Shown here piece after piece: positions 1 to 9,448 of a stretch of 64,000 nucleotides of DNA (the stretch's first letter is position 1; each line of letters opens with the position of its first letter). The notes under the pieces were generated by a model. That model did no database searches. It saw only the letters and a program-made list of their open reading frames with translations, and had not been told where the DNA came from. The translations under genes and the position numbers were made by a program. The stretch is from Chryseobacterium sp. ERMR1:04 (GTDB taxonomy: Bacteria > Bacteroidota > Bacteroidia > Flavobacteriales > Weeksellaceae): contig NZ_LIRF01000004.1 of the NCBI RefSeq assembly GCF_001297705.1, forward strand, positions 372,001-436,000, in the 5' to 3' direction.

Positions 1-2
1 TC

Positions 3-1763
3 ACGGATGTTTTACTTTTCTCAAATGTAGAAGAACTATATTTTTGGGATACAAAGACGGCAAATATAAATTTTGTAAACAGTACTAAAATAAAGAAAGT
101 ACAAGGAAGACCATTCTATTATGACTTTTCGCAATCAGGTTTCTATACGTTGGCTCCTATTAATTTATCGTTTGATAATTGCTCAGGTATTGGCAATATT
201 AATGATATTATTGCATATCAATCGATATCAAGTACTTTATCAAATCCTAGCATTGAAAATGCCTTAGTAATAAAAAACTGTTCACAAATCAATAGTAATG
301 CAGTTATCAATTTATCAGGAATTCAAGAATTGTCGATCGAAAATTCAAATATTCAGACTTTGACCTTTAATACTTGTAACTTTCTAAAAAAAATATCAGT
401 ATCTAATTTAAATACTTTAACAAAGATTTCTATTTTAGGAATACCCGAGTTTACCAATCAAATTATAGACTTAATTGAAGCAAATAACTGTACCAATTTA
501 CAAGAAATCAATATTGATCCTGATCATTATTATGGAACTGAGGTATATGTTGATAGTATTAACGTAAACGGCTGCACTAATCTAAAGAAAATTATAGGTC
601 TCAATACCTCTTCAATTAATTTCTCCAATGCAGGTTTAATTAATTTGGAAGAGCTTGATTGTTCATTTTATAACAAAAATTTTTACGTTGCAAACTCCGG
701 AATCTATTTTGGGAGTTTAACATCTTTAAATTTAGCCGGATTACCTAAACTTAAAATATTAACAGCATTTAATCAACCAATTGCTCACAATGTAAATTTC
801 GGTATTGCAAATCAATTGGAGAATATAGATATCACTAATTCTTGTGGCTACATGAACACTGTCGATGTAAGCAATATGGCTCATCTACATACACTTAAAA
901 CTGATAGAATTCATACATTAGGAACGGCAGGCAATAATGATTTACAAAAGATTATTACAAAAAACTGTGCCCTTTTAGCGAATTTATTCATTACTGGAAA
1001 TTATGATCTGAAAGAATTAAATTTAGAAAACTGCCCTAGTATCCAGTCTTTGAATATTGAAGGTATAGGATATTATTCATCACTATATAATTTAAATAAT
1101 CTCAATGTAAAACAATGCACAGGTCTTAAAGATTTAATTATTCATGATACAAAAATAACATCATTAGACTTATCCCAATGTCCCGCATTAGAATCATTAT
1201 CAATAGGTGACAATTCTTTATTATCAATTTTAAACTCTTCAAATAATGGACAACTAAAAAATTTCACTACAATAAACTGCCCATTAATAAGTCATTTAGA
1301 TCTTTCAAATAGTATAAAGTTGGAAAATTTCACATTAAATAATATGACCGGATTAGTTTATGCTAACATTAAAAATAATTCAATAGAAAATACTTCTTTT
1401 ACAAACTACAATAGTAATTTAACAATGTGTGTAGATCCAGCTCAGCTAATTAATTTACAAAATTTATATTCTGGCATCGGTTTCACAACTAATTGTGGCA
1501 ATACCCTACGTTCAAACAATTTAGAAATAAATAATCCCGAAATCATTCTTTCTCCTAATCCTGTAAAAGATTTAGTACAAATAAAATCTTCAGATAATAT
1601 TAAAAACATAAAAATATTTGATGCACAAGGAAAAATATTATTAAGTAAGGACTATAATAAAAAATTAATACAAATCGATTTATCTACTTATATACAAAGG
1701 ATTTATACCTTTGTAATAAAAACTGATAAAATAGAAAAGTCGAAAAAGATAATAAAAGAATAA
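3..1763 (+). CDS. Secreted leucine-rich-repeat-like protein with T9SS sorting domain (5' partial)
   Basis: The frame is open to the left edge of the window, so the start lies upstream; the first full codon is at base 3. The protein is built of irregular repeats of about 20-25 residues rich in L, N and C (patterns such as LxxLxxxNCxxL), typical of secreted Bacteroidetes LRR proteins. The last ~75 residues (from NPEIILSPNPVKD) match a type A type IX secretion C-terminal domain: an SPNPV-like start, a KIFDAQGK strand and a final Lys-rich strand. It is therefore probably exported through the T9SS to the cell surface or medium, where such proteins act in adhesion or binding; the ligand is unknown. 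A perfect hairpin follows the stop. Confidence 0.85.
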   Translation, partial: TDVLLFSNVEELYFWDTKTANINFVNSTKIKKVQGRPFYYDFSQSGFYTLAPINLSFDNCSGIGNINDIIAYQSISSTLSNPSIENALVIKNCSQINSNAVINLSGIQELSIENSNIQTLTFNTCNFLKKISVSNLNTLTKISILGIPEFTNQIIDLIEANNCTNLQEINIDPDHYYGTEVYVDSINVNGCTNLKKIIGLNTSSINFSNAGLINLEELDCSFYNKNFYVANSGIYFGSLTSLNLAGLPKLKILTAFNQPIAHNVNFGIANQLENIDITNSCGYMNTVDVSNMAHLHTLKTDRIHTLGTAGNNDLQKIITKNCALLANLFITGNYDLKELNLENCPSIQSLNIEGIGYYSSLYNLNNLNVKQCTGLKDLIIHDTKITSLDLSQCPALESLSIGDNSLLSILNSSNNGQLKNFTTINCPLISHLDLSNSIKLENFTLNNMTGLVYANIKNNSIENTSFTNYNSNLTMCVDPAQLINLQNLYSGIGFTTNCGNTLRSNNLEINNPEIILSPNPVKDLVQIKSSDNIKNIKIFDAQGKILLSKDYNKKLIQIDLSTYIQRIYTFVIKTDKIEKSKKIIKE

Positions 1764-1796
1764 TTACATTAATATCCATCTATTTTAATGAATAAG

Positions 1797-1827
1797 AGCC
1801 ATAGAAATTTCTATGGCTTTTTGTTTT
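1797..1827 (+). terminator. Rho-independent terminator after the LRR protein gene
   Basis: An 11-bp perfect inverted repeat (arms starting AGCCATAG and ending CTATGGCT, 1797-1818) is followed directly by TTTTGTTTT. Confidence 0.85.
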
Positions 1828-1864
1828 ATATTTGTTAATAGTTTAATTATTAAAAACTTCAAAT

Positions 1865-2755
1865 ATGAAATTCGGACAAGTAGAAGATCCTTCTAAAATA
1901 GATTTCACATTACCAAAAGATCACCCAAGAACTAAGGAAATTTTAAGTCAAAATAAAAAAGGCTTAGAAAATATTTCTATTGGATGTGCAAAATGGAATA
2001 AAACAGATCTTAAAGGATTTTATCCAAAAGGAACTAAAGATGAGCTCACTTATTATGGAACCCAATTTAATTCCATCGAATTAAATGCCACCTTTTATGG
2101 AATGCCTACTCCGGAGCAGGTCATTACCTGGAAAGAAAAAACACCGGAAAACTTTAAATTTTTCCCAAAAATAACCAACACCGTTTCGCATTTCAGAAGA
2201 TTGATTGACGTTACAGATCCTGTCACTAACTTTGCGACTTCCGTGATGAACTTCAACGAAAAATTAGGAATGGTTTTTCTACAGCTTCACGATAATTTTA
2301 AACCTAAAGATTACGACCGATTAGAAAAATTTGTGAAAGAATGGCCTAAAGAAGTTCCTCTAGCCATTGAATTGAGAAATACAGAATGGTTTACAGATGA
2401 AGAAATTTTTAATACCACTTGCGAGCTTTTTGAAGCTCACCATATCACCAACATCATTGTAGATACAGCAGGCAGAAGAGATATGCTTCATATGCGTCTC
2501 ACAACACCTAACGCATTCATAAGATATGTGGGAGCTAACGCTGAAAGTGATTATGCTAGGCTAGACGACTGGATGAAACATCTTACGAAATGGAAGAAAG
2601 AAGGTCTTCAAAATTTATACTTTTTTGTGCATCAAAATATTGAAAAAGCATCTCCTTTATTATCGGCTTATTTCATCAATAAACTCAATGAAGAATGGAA
2701 AACCGATCTTCAGATCCCTAAAATGGCAACGGAAACTACCGCTACCCTATTTTAA
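1865..2755 (+). CDS. DUF72 (YecE-like) domain protein
   Basis: The 296-residue protein fits the DUF72/YecE family, a TIM-barrel-like family of unknown biochemical role. Seen signals are the early IGCAKWN segment, the YGTQFNSIELNATFY stretch, FKFFPK, and the late FFVHQNIEKASP region, which line up with family blocks. No signal peptide or membrane segment is present, so it is cytosolic. It stands alone between two hairpins and is likely monocistronic. ATG at 1865 is the only sensible start. The family call is firm; no function should be assigned. Confidence 0.88.
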   Translation: MKFGQVEDPSKIDFTLPKDHPRTKEILSQNKKGLENISIGCAKWNKTDLKGFYPKGTKDELTYYGTQFNSIELNATFYGMPTPEQVITWKEKTPENFKFFPKITNTVSHFRRLIDVTDPVTNFATSVMNFNEKLGMVFLQLHDNFKPKDYDRLEKFVKEWPKEVPLAIELRNTEWFTDEEIFNTTCELFEAHHITNIIVDTAGRRDMLHMRLTTPNAFIRYVGANAESDYARLDDWMKHLTKWKKEGLQNLYFFVHQNIEKASPLLSAYFINKLNEEWKTDLQIPKMATETTATLF

Positions 2756-2760
2756 AACAA

Positions 2761-2796
2761 AATCCCCTATTAATCTAAATAATAGGGGATTTTTAT
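2761..2796. terminator. Bidirectional terminator between convergent genes
   Basis: Inverted repeat AATCCCCTATT / AATAGGGGATT (2761-2771 and 2781-2791) has a T run on the plus side and A-rich flank on the other. It lies between the DUF72 stop and the stop of the convergent membrane-protein gene. Confidence 0.85.
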
Positions 2797-2801
2797 ATTT
2801 T

Positions 2802-3395
2802 TTACTTTCTCTTTCTCAGCAGCAATACTAAATTTAGGAAGAGCAACAGAAAGTCCAGTGTTACCCAGATTCCCAGTTTTACATTCTCATAATTATAAAC
2901 TTCAACCTGTTTTTCAGCAATATCAGAAAGCTTTACACTTTGGTTGATATAATTTCTGATTTCAATCATCTGATCCATATTTTTATTCGGAACAGAATGT
3001 TGAGAGAAGTACACCAGGTTCTTTTTACCTAAATATCCTACAATCCAATATTCATCAGATTTATCCATTTCAAGATGCTCAATCCTGTAATATTCCGGAC
3101 GGATCTTTCCAATATGTTTCGCTTCTAAGATCCCATCATTATCATCATCATAATTGTTGATCACATAAAAATCCAATGTCTGAGGAAGTTTATTAATAAC
3201 CTGTAGGGACAATGAATCTTTCACAATTCCCACCGTACTTTTTTTAATAAACCAATACGTAAAAACGGAAATTGAAAATACAACAGTAACAATACGGAAT
3301 ATCTTCGCCCACTCGGCACCTTTTCCCCTTTTTACTTTTGATAAAATAAGAGAAATAATGGAAGCTAAAAAAATAATAAAAATGACTAATCCCAT
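2802..3395 (-). CDS. Hypothetical membrane protein, three predicted TM segments
   Basis: The 197-residue product is not recognised. It has an N-terminal hydrophobic segment (residues ~2-20), a second at ~33-50, and a third at ~172-192 ending in a basic tail (RKRK). The ~120-residue loop between the second and third segments is polar and contains an acidic DDDNDG stretch, which could bind calcium but is not a proven site. The gene starts 40 bp after the stop of the HD-domain gene and may share its transcript. Coding looks genuine from length, uniform composition and its fit between neighbours. Confidence 0.7.
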   Translation of the reverse strand: MGLVIFIIFLASIISLILSKVKRGKGAEWAKIFRIVTVVFSISVFTYWFIKKSTVGIVKDSLSLQVINKLPQTLDFYVINNYDDDNDGILEAKHIGKIRPEYYRIEHLEMDKSDEYWIVGYLGKKNLVYFSQHSVPNKNMDQMIEIRNYINQSVKLSDIAEKQVEVYNYENVKLGIWVTLDFLLLFLNLVLLLRKRK

Positions 3396-3435
3396 GTTGC
3401 AAAGATACAGATTTCGAAAGTCTTTAAGAAGAGGG

Positions 3436-4080
3436 CTAATCTATATTCCATTCTTTATAAAACTGGTCGAGGAAAAGCAGCATAAAATCATGTCTTTCCT
3501 CGGCTATTTTTTTCCCTTTCTCAGTATTCATAAGATCTTTCAATAGCAACAGTTTTTCATAGAAATGATTGATTGTTGTCCCGTTAGATTTTTTGTATTC
3601 TTCTTTAGACATATTCAATTGAGGTTTCATATCCGGATGATACATCAGGTTATTTTTAAATCCACCAAAATTAAATGTTCTGGCAACTCCGATTGCACCA
3701 ATAGCATCAATACGGTCTGCATCCTGAACGATTTTAAGCTCAATCGGAAGGTTTTGCGGAACTTCACTTCTATTTTTAAATGAGATATTTTTGATAACAA
3801 ATAAAACCTGCTCTATAACATCTTCAGGTGTATCTTGACTTTCTAAAAACTCACGGGAAACTTTTAAAGCTAATGTTTCGTCCCCGTTATGAAATTTAGG
3901 ATCAGCAATATCGTGCAGCAATGCAGAAAGCTCTACCACATCATGATTACATTCTTCATCCTCAGCTATTTTTTTTGAAAGCTTCCAGACTCTTTCAATG
4001 TGGAACCAATCGTGACCAGCTTCTGCTCCTTCTAGTTTTTGCTTTACAAATTCTACCGTGTTATCAATTATATTTTTCAT
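3436..4080 (-). CDS. HD domain phosphohydrolase (YedJ-like)
   Basis: A 214-residue metal-dependent phosphohydrolase of the HD superfamily. Metal ligands are visible: H27 in the HDWFHIERV region, the H56-D57 pair in LLHDIAD, and a later aspartate in QDADRIDAIGAIG, the last being characteristic of the YedJ/YpgQ branch, members of which hydrolyse nucleotides or pyrophosphates. No secretion signal. Its start codon overlaps the stop of the upstream alpha/beta hydrolase gene by 4 bp (ATGA), so the two are translationally coupled. The substrate here is not known. Confidence 0.88.
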   Translation of the reverse strand: MKNIIDNTVEFVKQKLEGAEAGHDWFHIERVWKLSKKIAEDEECNHDVVELSALLHDIADPKFHNGDETLALKVSREFLESQDTPEDVIEQVLFVIKNISFKNRSEVPQNLPIELKIVQDADRIDAIGAIGVARTFNFGGFKNNLMYHPDMKPQLNMSKEEYKKSNGTTINHFYEKLLLLKDLMNTEKGKKIAEERHDFMLLFLDQFYKEWNID

Positions 4081-4922
4081 TTATCTATTAATTCATTTAA
4101 AATAATATTCCAAAGTTTTTTATTAAAGCTTCTGAAGAAATTAACGTGTCCTATTTCTCCTTTCTCAGATTCGGAAACCCGAACTAGTCTGTAGGTAGGT
4201 TTAAGATTAGGATACGTATCATTCAAAAGACTTTTTACCCCTTTTTCCGTTAACCATACATCATCCTCGGCACGAATGACAAATACTTTTTGCGTTAATT
4301 CCTTAGAAAAATCATCAATTTTATCCAATAAACCATTGGTTGATTTCTTATTCAAAATTAAGGTTCTCCAGTCATAAGCGCAATTTTTTGGAAGACTTTC
4401 TCCGAGCCCAAACCAATTTGCAGGGAAATATCCTAATAAAGTGGTGGTTACAGGCTGAGCAATTCCGAAACCGAGATAGGCTTCAATTTTAGTCCTGAAT
4501 TTTAAATTTCCAACAAAAGCATTCTGCGTTCCTACAAAAATAAGTTCTTTAAACATTTCAGAATCTTTGTTCATTCCCAAGATCAAAGCTCCAACTGAAT
4601 GTCCTAGACAATACTTCTCATAGTCTGAGAATCTTGTTTTAATATAGGTTGTGAGTGTTTTATAATCTTCAGAGCCCCAAATCCTCATGGATGCTTTAAA
4701 ACCCTTCATATTTTCAGGTTTTGAAAGCCCGATTCCGCGATAATCATAGGTAATAACCGTAAATCCTTTATCAGAAAAAAACTGTGCAAAAGAAAAATAA
4801 ATATGCTGCCGAACCCCTGTTGCAGAATTAATAAGCAAAAATTTACCATTGCTTTTTTCAGGCAAAAAAAGATGTGCCGTGATAGCAATATGATCTTGGG
4901 TCGTAAGAACTAACTTCTCCAT
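4077..4922 (-). CDS. Alpha/beta hydrolase
   Basis: A 281-residue alpha/beta hydrolase. The nucleophile elbow GHSVG is at residues 107-111 (S109), the oxyanion region is near NSATGVRQH, and a late GHVNFFR histidine is a fitting third member of the triad; an acidic residue in VIRAEDDVWL (~235-245) is the likely acid. There is no signal peptide, so it is cytosolic. It is the first gene of a pair with the HD protein, overlapping by 4 bp. It probably cleaves a small ester or thioester; the substrate cannot be read from the sequence. Confidence 0.85.
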   Translation of the reverse strand: MEKLVLTTQDHIAITAHLFLPEKSNGKFLLINSATGVRQHIYFSFAQFFSDKGFTVITYDYRGIGLSKPENMKGFKASMRIWGSEDYKTLTTYIKTRFSDYEKYCLGHSVGALILGMNKDSEMFKELIFVGTQNAFVGNLKFRTKIEAYLGFGIAQPVTTTLLGYFPANWFGLGESLPKNCAYDWRTLILNKKSTNGLLDKIDDFSKELTQKVFVIRAEDDVWLTEKGVKSLLNDTYPNLKPTYRLVRVSESEKGEIGHVNFFRSFNKKLWNIILNELIDK

Positions 4923-4933
4923 AGGTTAAAAGA

Positions 4934-4965
4934 AAATATCCACTATAAAAGTGGATATTTAATTA
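4934..4965 (-). terminator. Terminator after the PfkB sugar kinase
   Basis: Inverted repeat AAATATCCACT / AGTGGATATTT (4934-4944 and 4950-4960). On the minus strand it lies about 50 bp past the kinase stop and is followed by a T-rich stretch. Confidence 0.65.
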
Positions 4966-5011
4966 ATATTTTTATACTATCTTTTTAGTTTTCGATATGT
5001 AGTAAATAGCT

Positions 5012-5902
5012 TTAAGAAAAGAAATCTGAAACTGTGGGCAATCCGCTTTGTGAACCTTTCGATCCTGAAATCCTTGAAGAAACTTCATTTCCGAATTTCA
5101 CACATTCTTCAATAGAATTACCGTGGCACAGTGCAATGGCAAATCCTGAAGTAAAAGCATCTCCCATTCCCATCTTATAGACGGTTTTATCTTTATCATT
5201 TCTGTAATACTTCATTTCTGTTCCATCAAAATAAATGGTAGAATTGGTATCATCTCTCACAAAAACTTTATTAAAATATTTTTTAAGAATATCTTCTCGC
5301 TGCTCTTCGCCAAAAACAATATGTAAATCGCTGCTCTTAGCCACTACAAAATCTATCGTTTCCAACAATTCATCACTCAGTCTCATTGCCGGGGATGCAT
5401 ACAAGCCTACTTTTTTACCATATTTTTTCGCTTTTCTGATGGTGTATTCTACCACTTCCAGAGAAACTTCCAGCTGAACAAGAACAAGATCAACCGTATG
5501 GAAATATTTATCAGCTGCCTCAATATGTTCAATACTCAAACATTTATTTGCAGCCGGAACCACAACGATCGCCGCATCTCCACCGGAAGAAGTTACATAA
5601 GCTGTTCCTGTTGACTGTCTATCTGTTTCATAAACAAATCCTACATTTACATTTTCACTTACCAGATTTCTCATGATTTGCTGACCCAGCGGATCCATAC
5701 CCACGCAGCCTACAAAATAAACACTAGCCCCCAATCTTGCCGTTCCAACAGCTTGATTAGCTCCTTTACCTCCGAAATAACTATCAGAATTGGTGGCCAA
5801 AACAGTTTCATTGGGACAGGGTATTTTTTCGGTTTCTAGAAGTAAGTCAATAGACGAACTGCCTACCACTATAATTTTGGGTTGTTCTGAGGAAAAATTC
5901 AT
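5012..5902 (-). CDS. PfkB-family sugar kinase (ribokinase-like)
   Basis: A kinase of the PfkB/ribokinase family, about 296 residues, that phosphorylates a sugar or nucleoside with ATP. The N-terminal VVGSSSIDLL and the GGKGANQA motif are clear ribokinase features. The C-terminal anion-hole motif, normally DTxGAGD, reads YKMGMGDAF, so the catalytic aspartate is kept but the preceding residues deviate; the true substrate may therefore not be ribose. I take the ATG at 5902 as start: the frame extends to a more upstream ATG at 5968, but the extra 22 residues are a Lys/Asn-rich stretch unlike any family N-terminus. Downstream is a hairpin; upstream is DUF4241. Confidence 0.85.
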   Translation of the reverse strand: MNFSSEQPKIIVVGSSSIDLLLETEKIPCPNETVLATNSDSYFGGKGANQAVGTARLGASVYFVGCVGMDPLGQQIMRNLVSENVNVGFVYETDRQSTGTAYVTSSGGDAAIVVVPAANKCLSIEHIEAADKYFHTVDLVLVQLEVSLEVVEYTIRKAKKYGKKVGLYASPAMRLSDELLETIDFVVAKSSDLHIVFGEEQREDILKKYFNKVFVRDDTNSTIYFDGTEMKYYRNDKDKTVYKMGMGDAFTSGFAIALCHGNSIEECVKFGNEVSSRISGSKGSQSGLPTVSDFFS

Positions 5903-5984
5903 TATGTGTTTTGTCTTAGTTTTAATTTTGTTTTTATGGTAATTTAGAATAAAGAAGCTTTGTTTCAAAAATAATTAACGTTAA

Positions 5985-6620
5985 TTAACTAATTTCTATA
6001 AATTCAGTAACGATTTTTACAGGCTCTTTATTTGCATCATACCCAATATAGCTTGCATAAAAACCTTCACCATATCCCGTTTCAAAACCAAAAATAGTTC
6101 CAGGATGCTCTTCTGAAGGCTTTAAAAATGCATATTGATCAATTGCTCCATTTTCATCAAAGAAATATTCATGGAAAAACTCCTCATAAATCCCTTGAAA
6201 ATCAACGCCTTTACTTTTATATAAACTTTGCTCCAGATCGTTCAAACTTTGCTGCGTATCTACATCCATGAAGCAGCCCATTCCGCTTTCAACAGGATAT
6301 CCGAAAACCTCTCCTTCTTCCAAATCTTTTACATTTTGATCAGCTGTAGTCGCTAATTCCCATTCGGTGATTGCAGATTTACTGAAAATAATTTCAGCAT
6401 ACGCTACACAATTACTTTCTCTTTCTTTATGCAATAAAACAGAAAAATCTCCTTTTGGAAATTCTGTAGAAAAAGGTTTCATATCATTCGTAATCAACGG
6501 ATCACAAGCAACCAATTTCCCACTGGAAAGATAGATCTTCCCAACTTCAAAACTTTCCAATAACGGACTTTCTACAAAGTCTTTTGAGAATAGTTTTTGT
6601 ATGTTTTCTATGTGTGTCAT
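5985..6620 (-). CDS. DUF4241 domain protein
   Basis: A 211-residue cytosolic protein matching the DUF4241 family: GKIYLSSGKLVACDPL near the N-terminus, the central FGYPVESGMGCFMD block, and the late PGTIFGFETGYGEG and YASYIGYD blocks. The family has no established biochemical function, though members often occur near polymorphic-toxin or stress genes. It is read in the same direction as the kinase, with an 82-bp gap, and lies behind a probable valS terminator, so it most likely has its own promoter. Confidence 0.82.
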   Translation of the reverse strand: MTHIENIQKLFSKDFVESPLLESFEVGKIYLSSGKLVACDPLITNDMKPFSTEFPKGDFSVLLHKERESNCVAYAEIIFSKSAITEWELATTADQNVKDLEEGEVFGYPVESGMGCFMDVDTQQSLNDLEQSLYKSKGVDFQGIYEEFFHEYFFDENGAIDQYAFLKPSEEHPGTIFGFETGYGEGFYASYIGYDANKEPVKIVTEFIEIS

Positions 6621-6642
6621 TTCAGTCTTGAAATATATTTAA

Positions 6643-6685
6643 AAATTGCCAGACTTAGAGATAACTCAGCCTGACAATTTCATAC
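6643..6685 (-). terminator. Likely valS terminator
   Basis: Inverted repeat AAATTGCCAG / CTGACAATTT (6643-6652 and 6671-6680, one mismatch, 18-nt loop) lies just past the valS stop. The T-tract on the minus strand is weak. Confidence 0.5.
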
Positions 6686-6704
6686 TTTATTTTATATTTT
6701 AATT

Positions 6705-9320
6705 TTACAAACTCTTCAGTTTCTCTTCCAGAATTGCAATTTTATCTTGCGCATCTTTTTGTTTCTTACGCTCACTGTCTACTACTTCAGGTTTTGCATT
6801 GGCAACAAACTTTTCATTAGAAAGCTTTTTATCTACAGAAATTAAGAAACCTTTTAAATATTTTATTTCTTCTTCTGTTTTGATTTTCTCTTCCCCTAAA
6901 TCTAAATTTTCACTTAAAGGAATTGAAATTTCCGTAGAACCTATCAGGAAAGTAAAGCTTGGCTTATCTGTTTTTTCACCAAAGTGAATATCAGAAACAT
7001 TCGCTAATTTTCTAATAACTGCTTCATTTTCAAAATCACTTGCACCTGTATATATTTCTACCGCTTCTTTTGGAGAAATACCTTTTGTCTGGCGATAATT
7101 TCTTACTCCAGAAATAATATCTTCAGCTGTTTCAAAGTTTTTAATGATTGCTTCATTAAACGCTCCTGCTTTTTTCTGTTGAGCAATAACCAATGCTTCA
7201 TCAACATTTCTTTCCGAGATCAATTGCCAAATTTCCTCTGATTGAAATGGCATGAACGGATGTAAAAGCTTCATCAATTCTTCAAAGAAGATAACCGTTC
7301 TGTCATATACTTCTTTAGAAATACCTTCTCCGTAGTTAGGCTTGATTGCTTCCAGATACCAACCGCAAAAATCATCCCAAATTAATTTATAGATCAAATG
7401 TAATGCATCAGAAATTCTGAATTTCTCGAATTGCTGATCGATCTCTAAAATCGTTTTGTTTAATTTATTATCAAACCATTCAATAGCTTGTTTGTCGGCA
7501 ACATTCGCTGGTTTATCTTCATGGTTCCACATGTTGATCAAACGGAATGCACTCCAGATCTTCGTCATAAAGTTTCTTCCCTGAACCATCAACTCTTCAT
7601 CAAACAATAAATCGTTTCCTGCAGGTGCACTTAATAAACTTCCTACACGAACTCCATCCGCCCCATATTTAGAAATCAAATCTAATGGATCCGGCGAATT
7701 TCCTAATTGCTTAGACATCTTTCTTCTCTGCTTATCTCTTACAATTCCTGTAAAATAAACATTCTTGAACGGAACTTCTTTTCTATATTCTAATCCGGAC
7801 ATGATCATTCTTGCTACCCAGAAGAAAATAATATCCGGACCTGTTACCAAATCTGAAGTCGGATAGTAATACTTGATTTCTTCATTTTCAGGATCTAGCA
7901 GACCATTGAAAACTGACATTGGCCATAACCAAGATGAGAACCAAGTATCAAGAGCATCCTGATCTTGTTTTAAGTCGTTAACTGTTAATTGATCGTTACC
8001 TGTTTTTTGTTTCGCTAACACTAAAGCATCATCAATATTTTCAGCTACTACAAAATCTTCTTCTCCAGTTCCATAAAAGAATGCAGGAATTTGCTGTCCC
8101 CACCAAAGCTGACGAGAGATATTCCAGTCACGGATGTTTTCCATCCAGTGTTTGTAGGTATTTTTAAACTTTTCAGGATAAAACTTCACCTCATCATCCA
8201 TTACGACATCCAAAGCTGGTTTCGCAATATTTTCCATTTTTAAGAACCACTGAACTGAAACCTTAGGCTCGATAACCGCTCCCGTTCTTTCAGATGTTCC
8301 TACTTTATTTACGTAATCTTCCGCTTTTAACAAAAGACCATTTTCTTCTAATTCTTTAGCGATTTGCTTTCTTACATCAAATCTGTTTTTTCCTGCGTAA
8401 TGTAAACCATGCTCATTTAAGTTTCCGTCATCGTCAAGAGAATCAATCATTTTCAACTGATGCTTTTTACCAATCTCATAGTCATTGATATCGTGGGCAG
8501 GCGTAATTTTCAACGCACCTGTTCCGAATTCAATATCCACATAATCATCCTCAATAATCGGAATTACTCTGTTAACAATCGGTACAATTACATTTTTACC
8601 TTTTAAATGAGCATATCGCTCATCATTAGGATTGATACATACCGCAGTATCACCAAAAATCGTTTCAGGACGCGTTGTAGCTACTGAAAGGAATTCTTCT
8701 GTTCCTTCGATTTTATATTTAAGGTAATATAGTTTTCCGTTTTGTTCTTTAAAGATCACTTCTTCATCAGAAATATTGGTCTTCGCTTCAGGATCCCAGT
8801 TTACCATTCTGTAGCCTCTATAAATAAGTCCTTTATTATAAAGATCAACAAAACTTTTGATAACCTGCTCAGACATTTTATCTTCCAACGTAAAACGGGT
8901 TCTATCCCAATCACAAGAACATCCCAGTTTTTTTAACTGATCAAGGATTGTTCCTCCGTATTTATCTGTCCATTCCCAAGCATGTTTCAAGAACTCTTCA
9001 CGAGTAATGTCTGATTTATTAATTCCTTCTGATTTCAGTTTAGCAACAACCTTCGCTTCAGTAGCAATTGAAGCGTGATCTGTTCCCGGAACCCAACAAG
9101 CATTAAAGCCCTGCATTCTTGCACGGCGGACCAGAACATCCTGAATGGTATTATTCAACATATGCCCCATGTGTAAGATCCCCGTAACGTTTGGTGGAGG
9201 AATTACAATAGTATATGGTGGTTTTTCATTAGGCTCTGAGTGGAAGTATTTATTTTCCAACCAGTAGCTATACCATTTTTGTTCTGTCTCTTGTGGATTA
9301 TACTTTTCTGAAATCTGCAT
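6705..9320 (-). CDS. valS: Valyl-tRNA synthetase
   Basis: An 871-residue class I aminoacyl-tRNA synthetase that charges tRNA-Val. It has the PPPNVTGILHMGH signature (HMGH at residues 50-53) and the KMSKQLGNSPDPLD signature at about residue 533, the editing/CP1 insertion between them, the anticodon-binding domain, and a C-terminal coiled coil rich in K and E (last ~60 residues). Length is normal for ValS. The minus-strand promoter box is in the 9321-9360 intergenic region, divergent from the DUF1573 gene. Nothing unusual is seen in the catalytic motifs. Confidence 0.98.
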   Translation of the reverse strand: MQISEKYNPQETEQKWYSYWLENKYFHSEPNEKPPYTIVIPPPNVTGILHMGHMLNNTIQDVLVRRARMQGFNACWVPGTDHASIATEAKVVAKLKSEGINKSDITREEFLKHAWEWTDKYGGTILDQLKKLGCSCDWDRTRFTLEDKMSEQVIKSFVDLYNKGLIYRGYRMVNWDPEAKTNISDEEVIFKEQNGKLYYLKYKIEGTEEFLSVATTRPETIFGDTAVCINPNDERYAHLKGKNVIVPIVNRVIPIIEDDYVDIEFGTGALKITPAHDINDYEIGKKHQLKMIDSLDDDGNLNEHGLHYAGKNRFDVRKQIAKELEENGLLLKAEDYVNKVGTSERTGAVIEPKVSVQWFLKMENIAKPALDVVMDDEVKFYPEKFKNTYKHWMENIRDWNISRQLWWGQQIPAFFYGTGEEDFVVAENIDDALVLAKQKTGNDQLTVNDLKQDQDALDTWFSSWLWPMSVFNGLLDPENEEIKYYYPTSDLVTGPDIIFFWVARMIMSGLEYRKEVPFKNVYFTGIVRDKQRRKMSKQLGNSPDPLDLISKYGADGVRVGSLLSAPAGNDLLFDEELMVQGRNFMTKIWSAFRLINMWNHEDKPANVADKQAIEWFDNKLNKTILEIDQQFEKFRISDALHLIYKLIWDDFCGWYLEAIKPNYGEGISKEVYDRTVIFFEELMKLLHPFMPFQSEEIWQLISERNVDEALVIAQQKKAGAFNEAIIKNFETAEDIISGVRNYRQTKGISPKEAVEIYTGASDFENEAVIRKLANVSDIHFGEKTDKPSFTFLIGSTEISIPLSENLDLGEEKIKTEEEIKYLKGFLISVDKKLSNEKFVANAKPEVVDSERKKQKDAQDKIAILEEKLKSL

Positions 9321-9348
9321 AAATTCTATTTCTTTAGCTTACAATTTG

Positions 9349-9356
9349 CAAAAATA
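9349..9356 (-). promoter_or_regulatory. -7 box for valS
   Basis: On the minus strand this reads TATTTTTG, a perfect TAnnTTTG box, 28 nt upstream of the valS ATG. No clear -33 TTG was found at the usual distance. Confidence 0.5.
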
Positions 9357-9374
9357 GTCTAAAGAAAAAAAATT

Positions 9375-9406
9375 TTGAGTATGAATTAAAATAATTTTTA
9401 ACTTTG
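9375..9406 (+). promoter_or_regulatory. Promoter of the DUF1573 gene
   Basis: TTG (9375-9377), a 21-nt spacer and TAACTTTG (9399-9406) fit the flavobacterial primary sigma consensus. Transcription would start near 9413, which supports translation from 9449 rather than from the in-frame ATG at 9404. Confidence 0.65.
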
Positions 9407-9448
9407 TTTCTCAAAATTTATCTAACTTATAAGTTAACATTCAAGAAT

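Noticed and set aside
3358..3546. Short plus-strand frames across the membrane-protein and HD-domain genes
   Set aside because: They are antisense shadows of well-supported genes.
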